Part shown: in pieces, positions 10,501 through 22,500 of the stretch
Position numbering within the stretch: the stretch's first letter is position 1
How the letters are laid out: the number at the start of each line of letters is the position of its first letter
DNA from: Phallusia mammillata
Lineage: Eukaryota > Chordata > Ascidiacea > Phlebobranchia > Ascidiidae
DNA length: 64,000 nucleotides
NCBI GenBank assembly: GCA_003260075.1
Contig: QLIY01000057.1
Span: forward strand, 220,229-284,228
Direction: 5' to 3'
Translations under genes and position numbers: made by a program
The notes under the pieces: model-generated
What the model saw: the letters and a program-made list of their open reading frames with translations, nothing else
The model's database searches: none
What the model was told of the DNA's origin: nothing

Positions 10501-13500
10501 TTTGCAGCTAATGTTTCAAATACTATTTGTTAGTTCAAAATAAGAACCTAATGTTTTTTGTGAGGGTGTAATGACTGACACAAAAACAAACCTACTTAAA
10601 GTCATTTGTAGTCATTTTTGAAAATGCTATTAAAAGGTTGAGGTACATCAATACTTACGTTGGTATTTAACAGAAATATACAAATGAGCAATTTACTTGC
10701 AGGTGTTGTTGATTTTTACTTGAGCAAGGACCACTCACCCCAACTAGCACAAAGAGTGTTTCCAAATTCTCTACCCTCGGCAAGCTTATTGAAAACTGTT
10801 ACAGTTAACAGGACGTTATCTAAACTCAGTCGGTATGTCAATAAGAATATGAGTTAACTTTTTAAGGTATCAGTGTGGGAACTTGACCACCTGCGCCCTA
10901 ACATTGGAGATATTTATGTTTATACTGTTACAAAACGACAATTTGTTTGTCAACTTTGTTAAAAACGAGTTTTTTTTTGTCACAGGTTCTACTACAAAAT
11001 TACATTTTTCAGTCATAGAAAAGAAAAATTGCAAGTTAAGTGGTTACAAAGGTATGGCATATACATATTTAAATTAAGTTTTAAACCAATTGTTTGATTA
11101 TCTGGGTTTAACTTAGAAATCAGTTCTCCACTGTTGAATACGAATATTTGGAGCCATTTCATTCACCGGTAGAAGAAAATTTATGCAAATCCTACCACAA
11201 CTGCTTTCTTTGCCTGGCTGACCTTACTTGTGCATGGTGTTCAGGTCTAAAATTATGTGTCACAAAACAGAAGCAATTTGAAAATTACCCCTTGGGCTGT
11301 CAAGTTCACAATACAGGTAAATATTGTTTAATTACTTAACAATATCTGCTTGGCCATTGCAAGCAAGTTTCTTCTGTGGTTTATGCCTAGTTGTGGCATT
11401 GAACAGAATAGGTAAGGAATGGCTTTTTGCATCTTATGGATGTCTACAAATAAGGCCTATCTCTTGTCACCAGCTGCAGTACTGAGACTCTATAACAGTG
11501 GTTCCCAAACTTTTTTCTTTTAAGGCGCATTTTAGAAAAAAGGGGGGGGGGAAAACAAAAAATATTTGGCGCACTTCAAACATTTGAATAAAACATATAT
11601 TGACAAAGGCACTAACTATGAAGTCATAAAGCCGCTATACAGGTCACTCTCATAGTTAAATAGCCTAGTTGAACATCTCAGAGATGTGGAGCATGTTGGC
11701 CTAATGGTCTAAGCACCTGGTACTACTGCTCTACTTGATTGATTTTAATTTCAATATTTTTTTCGGCACACCTAATTTGGGAACCACTGCTCTATAGGTT
11801 GAAACAGTGTGTCAGAATTACTGTCTGAAAAAATTTAACAAACTAAAAAAATTGATGCAGTTTTAAAGAATTCATTTCAAAGGGTTTTTGATTAAAGATT
11901 TACATACACATGATTAAACTGGTAAATAGCTGTATTACCTAAGCTGACAACTGTTTAATGCAGGGATTTACTGTGCTATAGGTTTTTGAACTTTGTGTTG
12001 AATAATTCCTTCCTTTTTTGTGTATTTTAGGAATTTCACAGGTTACACCATTAACTGGTCTAATTGTTGATGCACCAGCCTGTCCTGTTTGTGCTGATTA
12101 CGGATCTTGTACCGATTGTCTTGTTGACAACAGCTGTGAGTGGTCAGTAGAAGGTGGATGTGTAAAAGCAAACACGAGTGCAGGTTGGCCATAGATTAAA
12201 TAATATTCTTGTACTTCAAACACACAAATTTATTAACAATAACATTCAATTATTTTTTTTTCTGCCCCCTAACCACGCTATCTGTATTGATGTGTTTATT
12301 AGTAGTATATATTGATTATATTATTGGTCATCTTAAGCAGGGGCGGCAACCTTTTAGGCAGCACATGCCAATTTACTTGCTATTTCCATGTGGTAAAGAC
12401 TTTGCATGCCAACATTTTTTTCATAGGCTGTTTGTGCCAGCTTTAGTAATAAGGAGAAAGTAGAGTGTTTTGTGCGTGTAAGGTTGGATTTTAAGACAAT
12501 GGCATGATAAAAAACTGAAAACAAGCAGTGTAACAACTTAACAAGTTAAATTACTGCTGCGATATAAACACGCAAATCGGCTAGCGTGCCATGTCAAATT
12601 GCATCACATGCCAGGGGTTGCCGACCCTGATCTAGAGATTAAAATTACTGTACTCTGCTTGCTAGTCGTAAAAGTTGCACGATTAGCGTCTTCTTGTATA
12701 GTTTTTATGTGACTATACTGTCCCCCAAGGTTTGTCCTTATTTTAACAAACAGAAGCTTAAAAAAATTATTTGCTATATTCTTTGTACTCAAAAATCCAT
12801 TTCGCAAAGTAAATCAATTTGTTACCTTTCATTCCTATTTTTACGCCTTGATCAATGATAACCCCGGTTAATGCTTGGTTCGTTTTTCAGGAGAAAATAT
12901 TAAACTGGCTTCGGCATGTCCAGACCCATGTTCTGTGCACCAATCTTGTGGGGATTGTATTTCTAATTTACATAATTTGCAATGTGTCTGGTGTGCCAAC
13001 TCACAAAGCTGTTATGGATTTTCTCATCACATTCCATCACATGCCTTCGGACAGTGTGCTGTGTGGTACACCAAAGAAGATACATGTGTGAAGTAAGCAT
13101 AGTTTTTTTCATGATTTTTCTGTTTTGCGTGAAATAAAATGTGTTTGATACTTTTTAGTTTGCTTTTTCCGCTGTAGTGGTGTCTAATTTTTTTTTGATT
13201 TGTGGCCTACATTTTTATTTCAAATAAGTTTATGGCTTACCACAATCAACTAAACAGTTAAAAAAATCTTTTTTAACTTATGATAAGCAACCAGGTTTAA
13301 CTTAACTTGTGGTCCAATAAAAGAGTTTTCTTTGCCACTATGGCCCTCAGTTTGTTAATACTTGATCTAGCGAAAAAAATTGTATCTTATAAAATATATT
13401 TATATTTTTTGTATTCATTCTGTAAATGTATATGTGTATATGTATATTTTTTAACAATAATTTTGAATGTATGATATGTTACATTGCCATAACACTCCAT

Positions 13501-16500
13501 GAACTCAGCTAAGTGTAGTACCACAAATGTATTGTTTATGCAGTTGCAGTGCTGCCACAACTTGCAGTGATTGTTTGGAGCAGTTTCAATGTGGCTGGTG
13601 CAGCAGAGTATCCAATGCCTTGGAGGTCAGTAGGGCAAATGTAAATTGCTTAGAATCAAACAATAGACTATATTGATTTGGCAACATTTGCAGGGAAAAT
13701 GTCTGCCAGGCGATTTTCTTTCTTCGTACAATGCCTCTGAATGCATTGTCAGTGGTGATGATGCAAAAACTGCTTTGCAATGGGATTATGAGATTTGCCC
13801 TGATGTTGATGAATGTGCAGTTGGTAAGAGTTTGTTTTCAAACTGTTTGAATTTATTTCAAGCCACTGAATTGGGCCTCATTTTCTAGAAGGAAAAAATG
13901 GTTCTTCTCTACATGAATGCAGTGCAAATGCTACTTGCATAAACACGTTTCATTCCTACAGTTGTGTATGTAACGCTGGGTTTAGCGGTGATGGTAAAAA
14001 CTGTCATGAAGTTTGTCGAAGAAAGTGCTTGCATGGCAACTGCAGGTAAAATGACACAACATTGACAATATACGTTATGTACAGAACTTTCACCATATAC
14101 AGTTAATGTGAAAATATTTAAAACACAATAGTGCATGTATTTGATTGTAAACCTCACACAACACAGTTTGCAATTGACAGTGGCTTACATTATTTTTTTG
14201 TACCTTAACATGTGGCAATCCTAAACATATACCTTTCTAGTACACCCTTAAACAAGTCTCTCGGACCCTTAGAAGTGGCCAGCACCCCTTGTTAAAAGTA
14301 GCATATTTTTGTTATATACAGTGGGCATCCTGACTATCGGTGTATATGTGACCTTGGTTGGACAACCAACCCTAATGCATTGGTAGATTGCAGTGTGGAC
14401 TGTGGTTGTAACTTTCAAAGTACCTGTATTACTGGAATAGGTGAGCTATTCATCAATTTTCAAAGTTACACCCAACCCTGCTTAAAAGTCACAGAAAAAT
14501 ACAAATTATACAAACCAGTTATTTGAGAAAATTTTGACTTGTTTAAAATTACGCAAAGAAAAATTGCCTGTATAGAAGTACACTTATGCCTAAGTGGTAA
14601 ACCTAACATTTCAAGCCTTTGCTGTTGTATTTACAATTGGCTGGCTGATTGAACCCAGTCTCTTCTGATGTGCTATTGACATCAAGCATTAATATTTCAT
14701 CGCCTCAAATCTTGAAGAATATTGTATCATACATTTCTTCATAATCCTATTCTTCAGGTGTGTGTGACCGGTGCCATCACAACACAAATGGTTCTTTATG
14801 TGAAACATGCAAAAGTGGATATTACAAAATCCAAAGTAATAAGACAGTTTGCAAACAGTGCAAATGCAATCGCCATGGGGATCGTTCAGTTGGTCATTGT
14901 GATGTAACCACTGGCAACTGCACCTGTCTTCACAATACAGCAGGTTCAAATTGTCAGCATTGCCTTCCTGGATTTTATGGTGACCCAAGGTAAATGCAAA
15001 GCACCAGTTTGTATTAAAATAGGGACTTTTCAACATGACGAAAATAAGACAATCTTTTTTACAATCACAGGCTAATATTTTTAGACACCTACTTTGATTT
15101 AGGTCTGCAAAATGATTTTATATTGCGACATTTTTACATGCATTTATGTAGCATTAAAATACTCTGTATAACTCATAAACTTGCCATAATAAATTTTGTG
15201 TCAAAAAAGATTTGTTCGTATGATTTTTATCTTTGGTGGGCGGCAATTAATTTGTTATGCTCACAATGAGTCTGCCTTCAAGTTAACTGTTTATTGCAAG
15301 TCTATCATTTTGTATTTTATCTTTTCGACTTGGGCAGTTGATGACTTCAATTTAGATAAACCCATCCGGAACCACCTGCTCAAAGATACATAAACCACCA
15401 AGATAGGATTAGAAGCCACAACTCTTTAAACACAAAGGGGTTGCAAACTCGGGAATCATAGCAACTTTACATGCAATAACTTGCCAATCTTATGAACATT
15501 TAACTTACCACTAGACTGTGTAACTAACAGAGATAATGCATGGTTACTACATTTCTATTTTTGTGCAGAAATGGTGGAAGCTGTTACAGAAAATGTGAAG
15601 GACGCGTTTTGTTTCCTAAAACGGAAAAAGCTGGCTCATTTGGAGCTTGGAAAGTGTCAAAACTTCTCTTTCCCGACCTTATCAACTGCATGTGGGTGGT
15701 TGAAGCCAAACAAGATGAGATAATACAACTAATTGTTGACAAAACTATTCAAGTTGATTGCAAGGTATTTATTATCCTTTCCTGAAGGGGGTACATATTG
15801 TTTTTGTCCATTTTTACTTCTTGTTTTTTTTCTGTCTAATGTGTGTATGTTCTCCTGTTTGGTCAAGAAAGAGTTATTCAAATTTTTTGATTCATGCACT
15901 TTTTAATTAGTTGGTTAAAGTTGATCCTTCTAAAGTTTGACTCTTGAAATCCTTGTAATTTATGCAGAAGCTGCGAGCTTATAATTATATTTTTTAACCA
16001 GTTAATATGGGTTTTTTTACTTGGTGGTTTGCATTTAAACCGTTTTAGGCATTATGTAACTTTTAGTTACATTCTACAGAGTACAGAGAAATGAATTTTT
16101 CGTAGATCAACCTTATATCATTATCAGGGAATATTGGATATATTTTTTAATGCCTGATATTAGAGAGCAAGTGTTTTTTTGTTTTTCTTTCAGACTGAAC
16201 AAGTTTTTGTCTATGATGGTATACCCCATTCCGTAAACTCTACAAAACTTGCCTCCTTATGTGGAAATACGTGGGAAGATGCTGTAACATTGTTTGCTGA
16301 ATCAGGTAAAAGCTTGCTCAGTAACAACAATAATTGTAGTTCAAAAAACTTTCTGTTTAGGCCTTCTCACTGTTGTTTATGAGGCTTCAAGACAAAATTT
16401 GACATCACTGGGTTTCAATGCTTCATTTAGCAAATTTTCACCCTGTTCGAATGCAAATAATTCTAAGAATCAATGCGGGGGGGGGGCAACATTGTTTGCT

Positions 16501-19500
16501 GAATCAGGTAAGAGCTTGCTCAGTAACAACAATAAATTGTAGTTCAAAAAACTTTTTGTTTAGGCCTTCTAACTGTTGTGTATGAGGCTTCAAGACAAAA
16601 TTTGACATCACTTGGTTTCAATGCTTCATTCAGCAAATTTTCACCCTGTTCGAATGCAAATAATTCTAAGAATCAATGCAGACATCCCCGAGTGACCTCT
16701 CTATGCCCTAACAATTGCTCGGTTAACTTGGGCAATGGTTTGTGCAAAAACGTGAGCTACCTTTGTTGTATTTTTTTTTTCAAATTTTTAATCACTAAAT
16801 AAAAATTAATTAAGTTAAAATTTCAGCAAAATTAACGTAGCTGGGAAACTGTTTGGAAAAGTTACCCAGTTAGATACTGTTGTAAAATGCAAAATAATTT
16901 TAAGAATTTATGTCAATACAGGCAATTTCCAAACCCTACTATTTCTATTCCGGGGCATGGACTTTTCTGCTAAATACTTCTAATTAATGATGCACTGAAG
17001 TTTCGGTTGGCCGAAACATTTCGTCCGAATGTGCAGTTTTCCAATNTTGTGAAAGTGATTTTAGTTTGTCAAAATTGAGTTCTTTTGCATCAACAACGCA
17101 AGGTTTAGTTGAAAACATCCATAAGAAAGGGGATTTTAGGTTCGGCCTGATTCGGCCGAAATTATTCGGCCTCATGGCCGAATATTCGGTTTCAGCCCGA
17201 ACCTTTTTAGTCGGGTTCGGTGCATCTCTACTTCTAATAAACCTGATCCAATGTATTTCTTTTTAATTCCAGGGCCTATGCCACTGTACAGCTGAATTCA
17301 CTGGTCCAGGTTGTGATTTACCAGTTAGTAAAATCCAACAAGCAAGTTACTGGATGTTGGAATGGGATGCAATTCTACATGATTTGTCTCACAAAGCAGT
17401 TGGTGACCGAACAGCAAACGACCTTCCACATCCTGTTCACGGCCACTCACTTCTATCAGTAGGATCTGATTTGTGGCTGTTTGGTGGAAGGACTGACAAT
17501 GGACCAGTTGCTGATTTGTTCAGGTAGTTTTGAATGTGTAGATTAGTGATCATCAACCTATGTGTTTTGCCATATCAGGGCAGCAAAAAGGTATTTAATG
17601 TATGCTGCAAAATATTAGGGATGGGCCAGTCACGCCAGAACCCAAGTACTCGGTACCGAGCATCGCTGTTTTTGATGCTCGGTGCTCGGCCGAGCAGTAG
17701 CGCGAACTGACCCGAGCATTAAATTTGCATATTCATGCCTTGCTAACATAGGAAACTAGTGTTCAAAAGGTGTCCAAGAACAAAATTGACCGTTAGATGG
17801 TGGAAAAACATGTACTTCTGGAGCTTGGACAGCTTAATACAATACACCGCTGGTCACGTAAGGGATCTGGAAAGCTACAAAACAACCTGTGTGATAGAGA
17901 ATGGTTGTGACATCACAATGTATTCAAGCATGCTCGGCCGACCACTGAGCATTAACTTGAGATGCTTTTTGAGATATTCTTCAGCACCTAATCCACACAA
18001 AAGTGTCAAGCTTTAAATTGCTTTGGCCTGTTGAAAATGTTTCTAACATCCTAATGCCACCAATATTGGAAAAGCTCAGTGATTTTTGTCAGTGCAAAAT
18101 AACTGATAATGCAGTGAAAAAAAGTTTTTGCATTAAATATTTGAATGACACAAAGCTGGTACAAATTTTTATAAAAACCTTGTTTCAAATGTTTATAGAG
18201 GTAAGCTATGTATTTTTCTATTCAGATATGCCACTATCACCAAGACTTGGAACAAGATTGAACAGAGCAGTACCGAATGGCCTACAGGCAGATACCTTCA
18301 TGCTGCTGCTACATATGGCAATTCCATATTGGTGTATGGAGGTTTCACTTTTAACATGTCAGTGTCAAATGACTTATGGAAGCTTGACCTCAGTGATCCT
18401 CCAAATTATGGTAAGTGCCATTAAGGTGTTACTTAGCCCTAATGCTTCGAAACCTTTTTACTCCTAGGCCTATTTTTACATTATTTTTTCAAATAGCCAG
18501 CTTTTTGCCCTACATACCAATGTTTCATTTTTGTGTGTGTTGGTATAAAATGGTTTGTTTTGCAGTGTGGAAATTGGTCACTACACCCTATTTTGTTCCA
18601 TCGATGGCTGGACATAGCTTCACCTACTGTGGAAATTCACTATTTGCTGCAATCGGTGGATTCAAACCTGCAAACGGCCTCAATGCTAATGTAGTGTACT
18701 TTGTATGTAAATTACCCAATATAAATAGTTTAAGCATAAAAACTTGTGCTGTGAAGTAAAGGTTGCCTTCAAAGTTAGGGCAACTGACTTACGGATAATA
18801 TATGCAAATTTCCAAAGTGCAGCGTTTGGGTTTATTTATAACTATAATAAACCTCCGTTCACTGTACTGGTCCGGATCTTTGCCGAATTCGGACCAATCT
18901 TGAGGTGTAGTTTAGTAAGGCTTTAACTAATCATATTGGTCAATCTGGATCTTCGCCGAACCCGGACAAATTTTTTGGTCCGAACGGGTTTCGAATTAAC
19001 CGAGCTTTAGTGTAGTATGGAACAACTTAAGCAAGCACATTATCATATATGGTGCCACCAGACTATATAATTATGTAAGCACTGCTGTTAAGTCTTTAAA
19101 CCTATGTAATGAAATAAGCAGCACATTTTAGCGAGTATTTTTTCTGCTTCAGTTCCTTGGTGCAGGTGTAAATAGTTGTAATAGTTTAAAAAAGGCTTTT
19201 TATGACAATTCCAATAGTTATAAACTGTTACGAAAAATGCATCAATTTTTAGGTATACATTTTTAATACAAGTGACCATTCATGGAACACTCACCTTCCC
19301 ATTGGCGGTGTCCAATATTCCGGTGTGTTCGGTCATTCAACCATCTACGATCAAGAAACCAACTTGCTGTATGTATACGGCGGGCTACTGTACGACAGCC
19401 ATTCCAATACTATAAGGCCGTCTTCCCGTACCTACACCTACAGTCTACAGCACAAAAGATGGGCTGTGATTATACCCTCACCCAATCAACCCAAGCTATT

Positions 19501-22500
19501 TGTCCCCCCAGCCAGATATTTCCACTCAGCGGTTTATTATAACGACGGTAAGGATTTGTGCAAATTTATGGCCGTTTTAGTTGTAGTGTCAATTCAAGTG
19601 GTGTAGTAAAGCGGTGATATAAAATATTATTGGCGATAACTATAATAGGGTTTGAATGGACTTTATTTTGGAATGATATACAAAAACGTATTTAAGTCTT
19701 CTGCGCACTTTAACAGTGTGCATCGGTTTAATTTGCGTACCTTAGGTATTTCAGCACCGTAAAAGCACAGTAAAACACACCTAGTTTGCATTTTGCATTG
19801 TATTAAATTTAGGCCCTCGCGCTTTTCCAACTGAGGCTACACAGGCTCGGCGGTGGACCCGTTGATTCCATAGCACTGTTGCCTGACTCTTATGCTGGAC
19901 ATATCAGCTTCATAGTAGGGGTTCGCCAGATTAACAACCAATTTGGAAAAAAGGCCATTACAGAAACTGCAGTTTCCCTTTATTGCTGATAATGCCCGTC
20001 GCGTTTGTGGACGAAACATTAGCAAAATTACAAGTTCTGTAGCTCAAAAACAAGTAATTTCTATAACTTGCACTACTTAAAAACGAAAACGAAATGTAAT
20101 AATAACAACCTGGTCGTTGCCACTGCAGAAACAGATTGGGAACATTCGCTTTAACCTGTATATCCCTAATGGCCATTGTTTACTTAAAATGCTTGCCAAA
20201 TAAACTACAAGGCGTTGTTTAAACCTTATCGCTTATAGCCGTCTGGGGGGGGGGATAATAATAACAACCTGGTCGTTGCCACTGCAGAAACAGATTGGAA
20301 ACATTCGCTGTAACCTGTATATCCCTAATGGCCATTGTTTACTTAAAATGCTTATCAAATAAACTACAAGGCGTTGTTTAAACCTTATCGCTTATAGCCG
20401 TCTGCATTTATTTGGCGTAACATTGTGTTAATAACTACTATAATCGTGTACTCAATTGCATGTGTACTAATCAAGTGCGGATTTTACCCTTTTTGGTAAG
20501 GTAATGTTGTATTGCTATATTTAGCTTAATACCCACACATTGACTCTTTTTAGGAACATCTCGAGGGTTTCTGGTTATGGGAGGTTTAACGTACGACAAC
20601 ACAGTGGAGAGTGATACGTGGTTGTTTCGGTTTGATTGTCATCTGTGGACAAATCTTGCGTCTGCCCAGAGTGGAAAAGGTTGGTTTTTACTTGCATGTC
20701 GTAAAACCCAACTGACTAAAAGTTTGTTTTAATTTTTCGACAAGTTAGTTAAAAAAGCAGATATAATTTATTTCCCCCTCAAGTAGGAGAATTGTTAATT
20801 CATTTGCCAAAGTGTAATTCCTGTTTCTAAAATCTTAAACATTTTTCTTCAGTTATGGGTTTAAATTTGTACGCTGCGAAACTGGGATACATGATGTCTG
20901 CAACATCGGTTACCTCACGTGACTCAACCAAGTCTGCATATTACGTGTTTGGCGGAAACAGAGACGGTGTATTACTTCATCAGTTGCAGGTTAGTAAAAA
21001 ACAACAAAATATTTTGATTTACATAAACTTCTTGGCAAGGTCGTTTTGTCTTTTTAGCGATGCTGTTTCGTTTAGGTGTGTTAAGTGTTAACAATACAAT
21101 TTTCAGGTATTTCGCGTTGTATCGTTGTGCTACGTGGCAAAGAAAAAATGTGACTGTGAATTTTTGCGAGCCGGCTGCCTTCTCTGTATATCGGTAAGCA
21201 ATAGGTTAATTCTCTGATCTAACGTTTTCCACTGGTTTAGTTGTCGGACTGTATACATTGAATTTGACCCCAGCTGAATTTAATAGTTCTTTAAAACTTT
21301 TGATTTATACCTAATGGAGTTTCAAACACGACTGATTCTGCCCATATGGCAAGTTACATGACCTTGTACTTTGGTCAGGTTTGTCCATTTACTGTTGGTA
21401 CACATTTCAAGTTGACTTGGTGTTTACTTCTAATGTGTTTCGACTTTCGATGTCGATCATTGTCTGTATGTTCTATGAACGTTTTGATCAACGTTTTTTT
21501 AGATCACCCGTTCATGGTTCTATTTGAATAAAGCAATAGCATAGGTTTACTGAGTAGTTTTTGCCTCAGCATTACCACTCGCGGATAAAAATTCAAAGAA
21601 ATTACAAGACATGAAGTTTCTCTTTATATATCATGTGTTGGTCGTAGACTGGCGAAAACCTTTGAATGGCGTGAGATGCCATTTTTACATGCTACTCACG
21701 TTTTGTTAATCTTTTTCACAAATGTTTCATTAAATTTAAGCCCAGTGTATCTATTTCATCGCGTTGTCCTCATTATGTGTTTGCACAAGATTAAGCGACA
21801 GACTTTGAAACAATATCTTTTTTGTAGAACGAGAAATTCATTTGCGCTCCCCTGAGCCTGAGCAATATGAGTGATTCTCAATGTAATCTGCTCAACAATT
21901 ATTCATCTCGTGCTGAGAACGCGGTTTCCACACAAACATGCAAACCTACCAACACCAACTTTAATCATTGCTCCAACTACGATCTTCCTGCACGACTCAC
22001 GCATTGTTCGCAGATCAAGTAAGTTGTTACTGATGCTACAAAATGATTTAGATTTCGGATCTAAAAATGGCAAAAACATTTAAATCCAGATCGTTCAAAA
22101 ATTTGATAATGTTTTGTTAATGTGGGGGGGGGGGAACTACGATCTGCCTGCACGACTCACGCATTGTTCACAGATCAAGTAAGATGTTACTGATGCTACA
22201 AATTGATTTAGATTTCGGATCTAAAAATGGCAAAGACATTTAAATCCAGATCGTTCAAAAATTTGATAATGTTTTGTTAATGTTTTATTACAAACACATA
22301 CGAATCCGGTTAATCGCATGACCAAGTTGTTAAGCCTTTTTATGCAACTAAACGGATTATGCAGTTAGCCATGCGATTTTCTTAAGAAATGTAACGGCTG
22401 GGATTTATGATCCTTGTGCAAATAAACGGATTATGCGATTAACTGATTTCGTCTGTAACCCAAAAAATCAACTTTTCAACATTACCGGATCGATTGGTGT

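Larger units (their letters stand above)
9257..13625 (+). other. MEGF8: MEGF8 exons 7-16: Cys-rich PSI-type repeats
   Basis: The exons are 9519-9616 (a partial copy is at 9257-9335), 9759-9919, 10172-10322, 10703-10832, 10867 to about 10917, 10986-11051, 11117-11316, 12031-12183, 12891-13092 and 13544-13625. They carry repeated CXXCX(4-6)CXWC patterns, such as CFLCLADLTCAWC, CTDCLVDNSCEW and CGDCISNLHNLQCVWC, typical of PSI domains in attractin and MEGF8. The exon 11 donor (ATGTTTAT) is weak. It was chosen because it restores phase into exon 12, which reads FYYKITFFSHRKEK. Confidence 0.8.
15569..16751 (+). other. MEGF8: MEGF8 exons 21-23: second CUB domain
   Basis: The exons are 15569-15764, 16194-16305 and 16564-16751. 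A partial duplicate of exon 23 lies at 16361-16476 before a G spacer. FPDLINCMWVVEA, VFVYDGIP and LGFNASFSKFSPC are CUB landmarks. Exon 23 continues into the next EGF (CPNNCSVNLGNGLC). Confidence 0.87.
17273..20989 (+). other. MEGF8: MEGF8 exons 24-29: EGF end and second kelch propeller
   Basis: The exons are 17273-17523, 18226-18410, 18566-18702, 19253-19547, 20554-20679 and 20853-20989. Blades include LWLFGGRTD, ILVYGGFTF, LFAAIGGFKP, LYVYGGLLYD, FLVMGGLTYD and YYVFGGNRD. They make a second six-bladed propeller. Two of its introns hold transposon remnants. Confidence 0.88.

Noticed and set aside
17759..18467. Two plus-strand open frames (85 and 154 codons)
   Set aside because: The first lies in hAT-like repeat sequence. 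The second only overlaps real MEGF8 exon 25 in the wrong frame.
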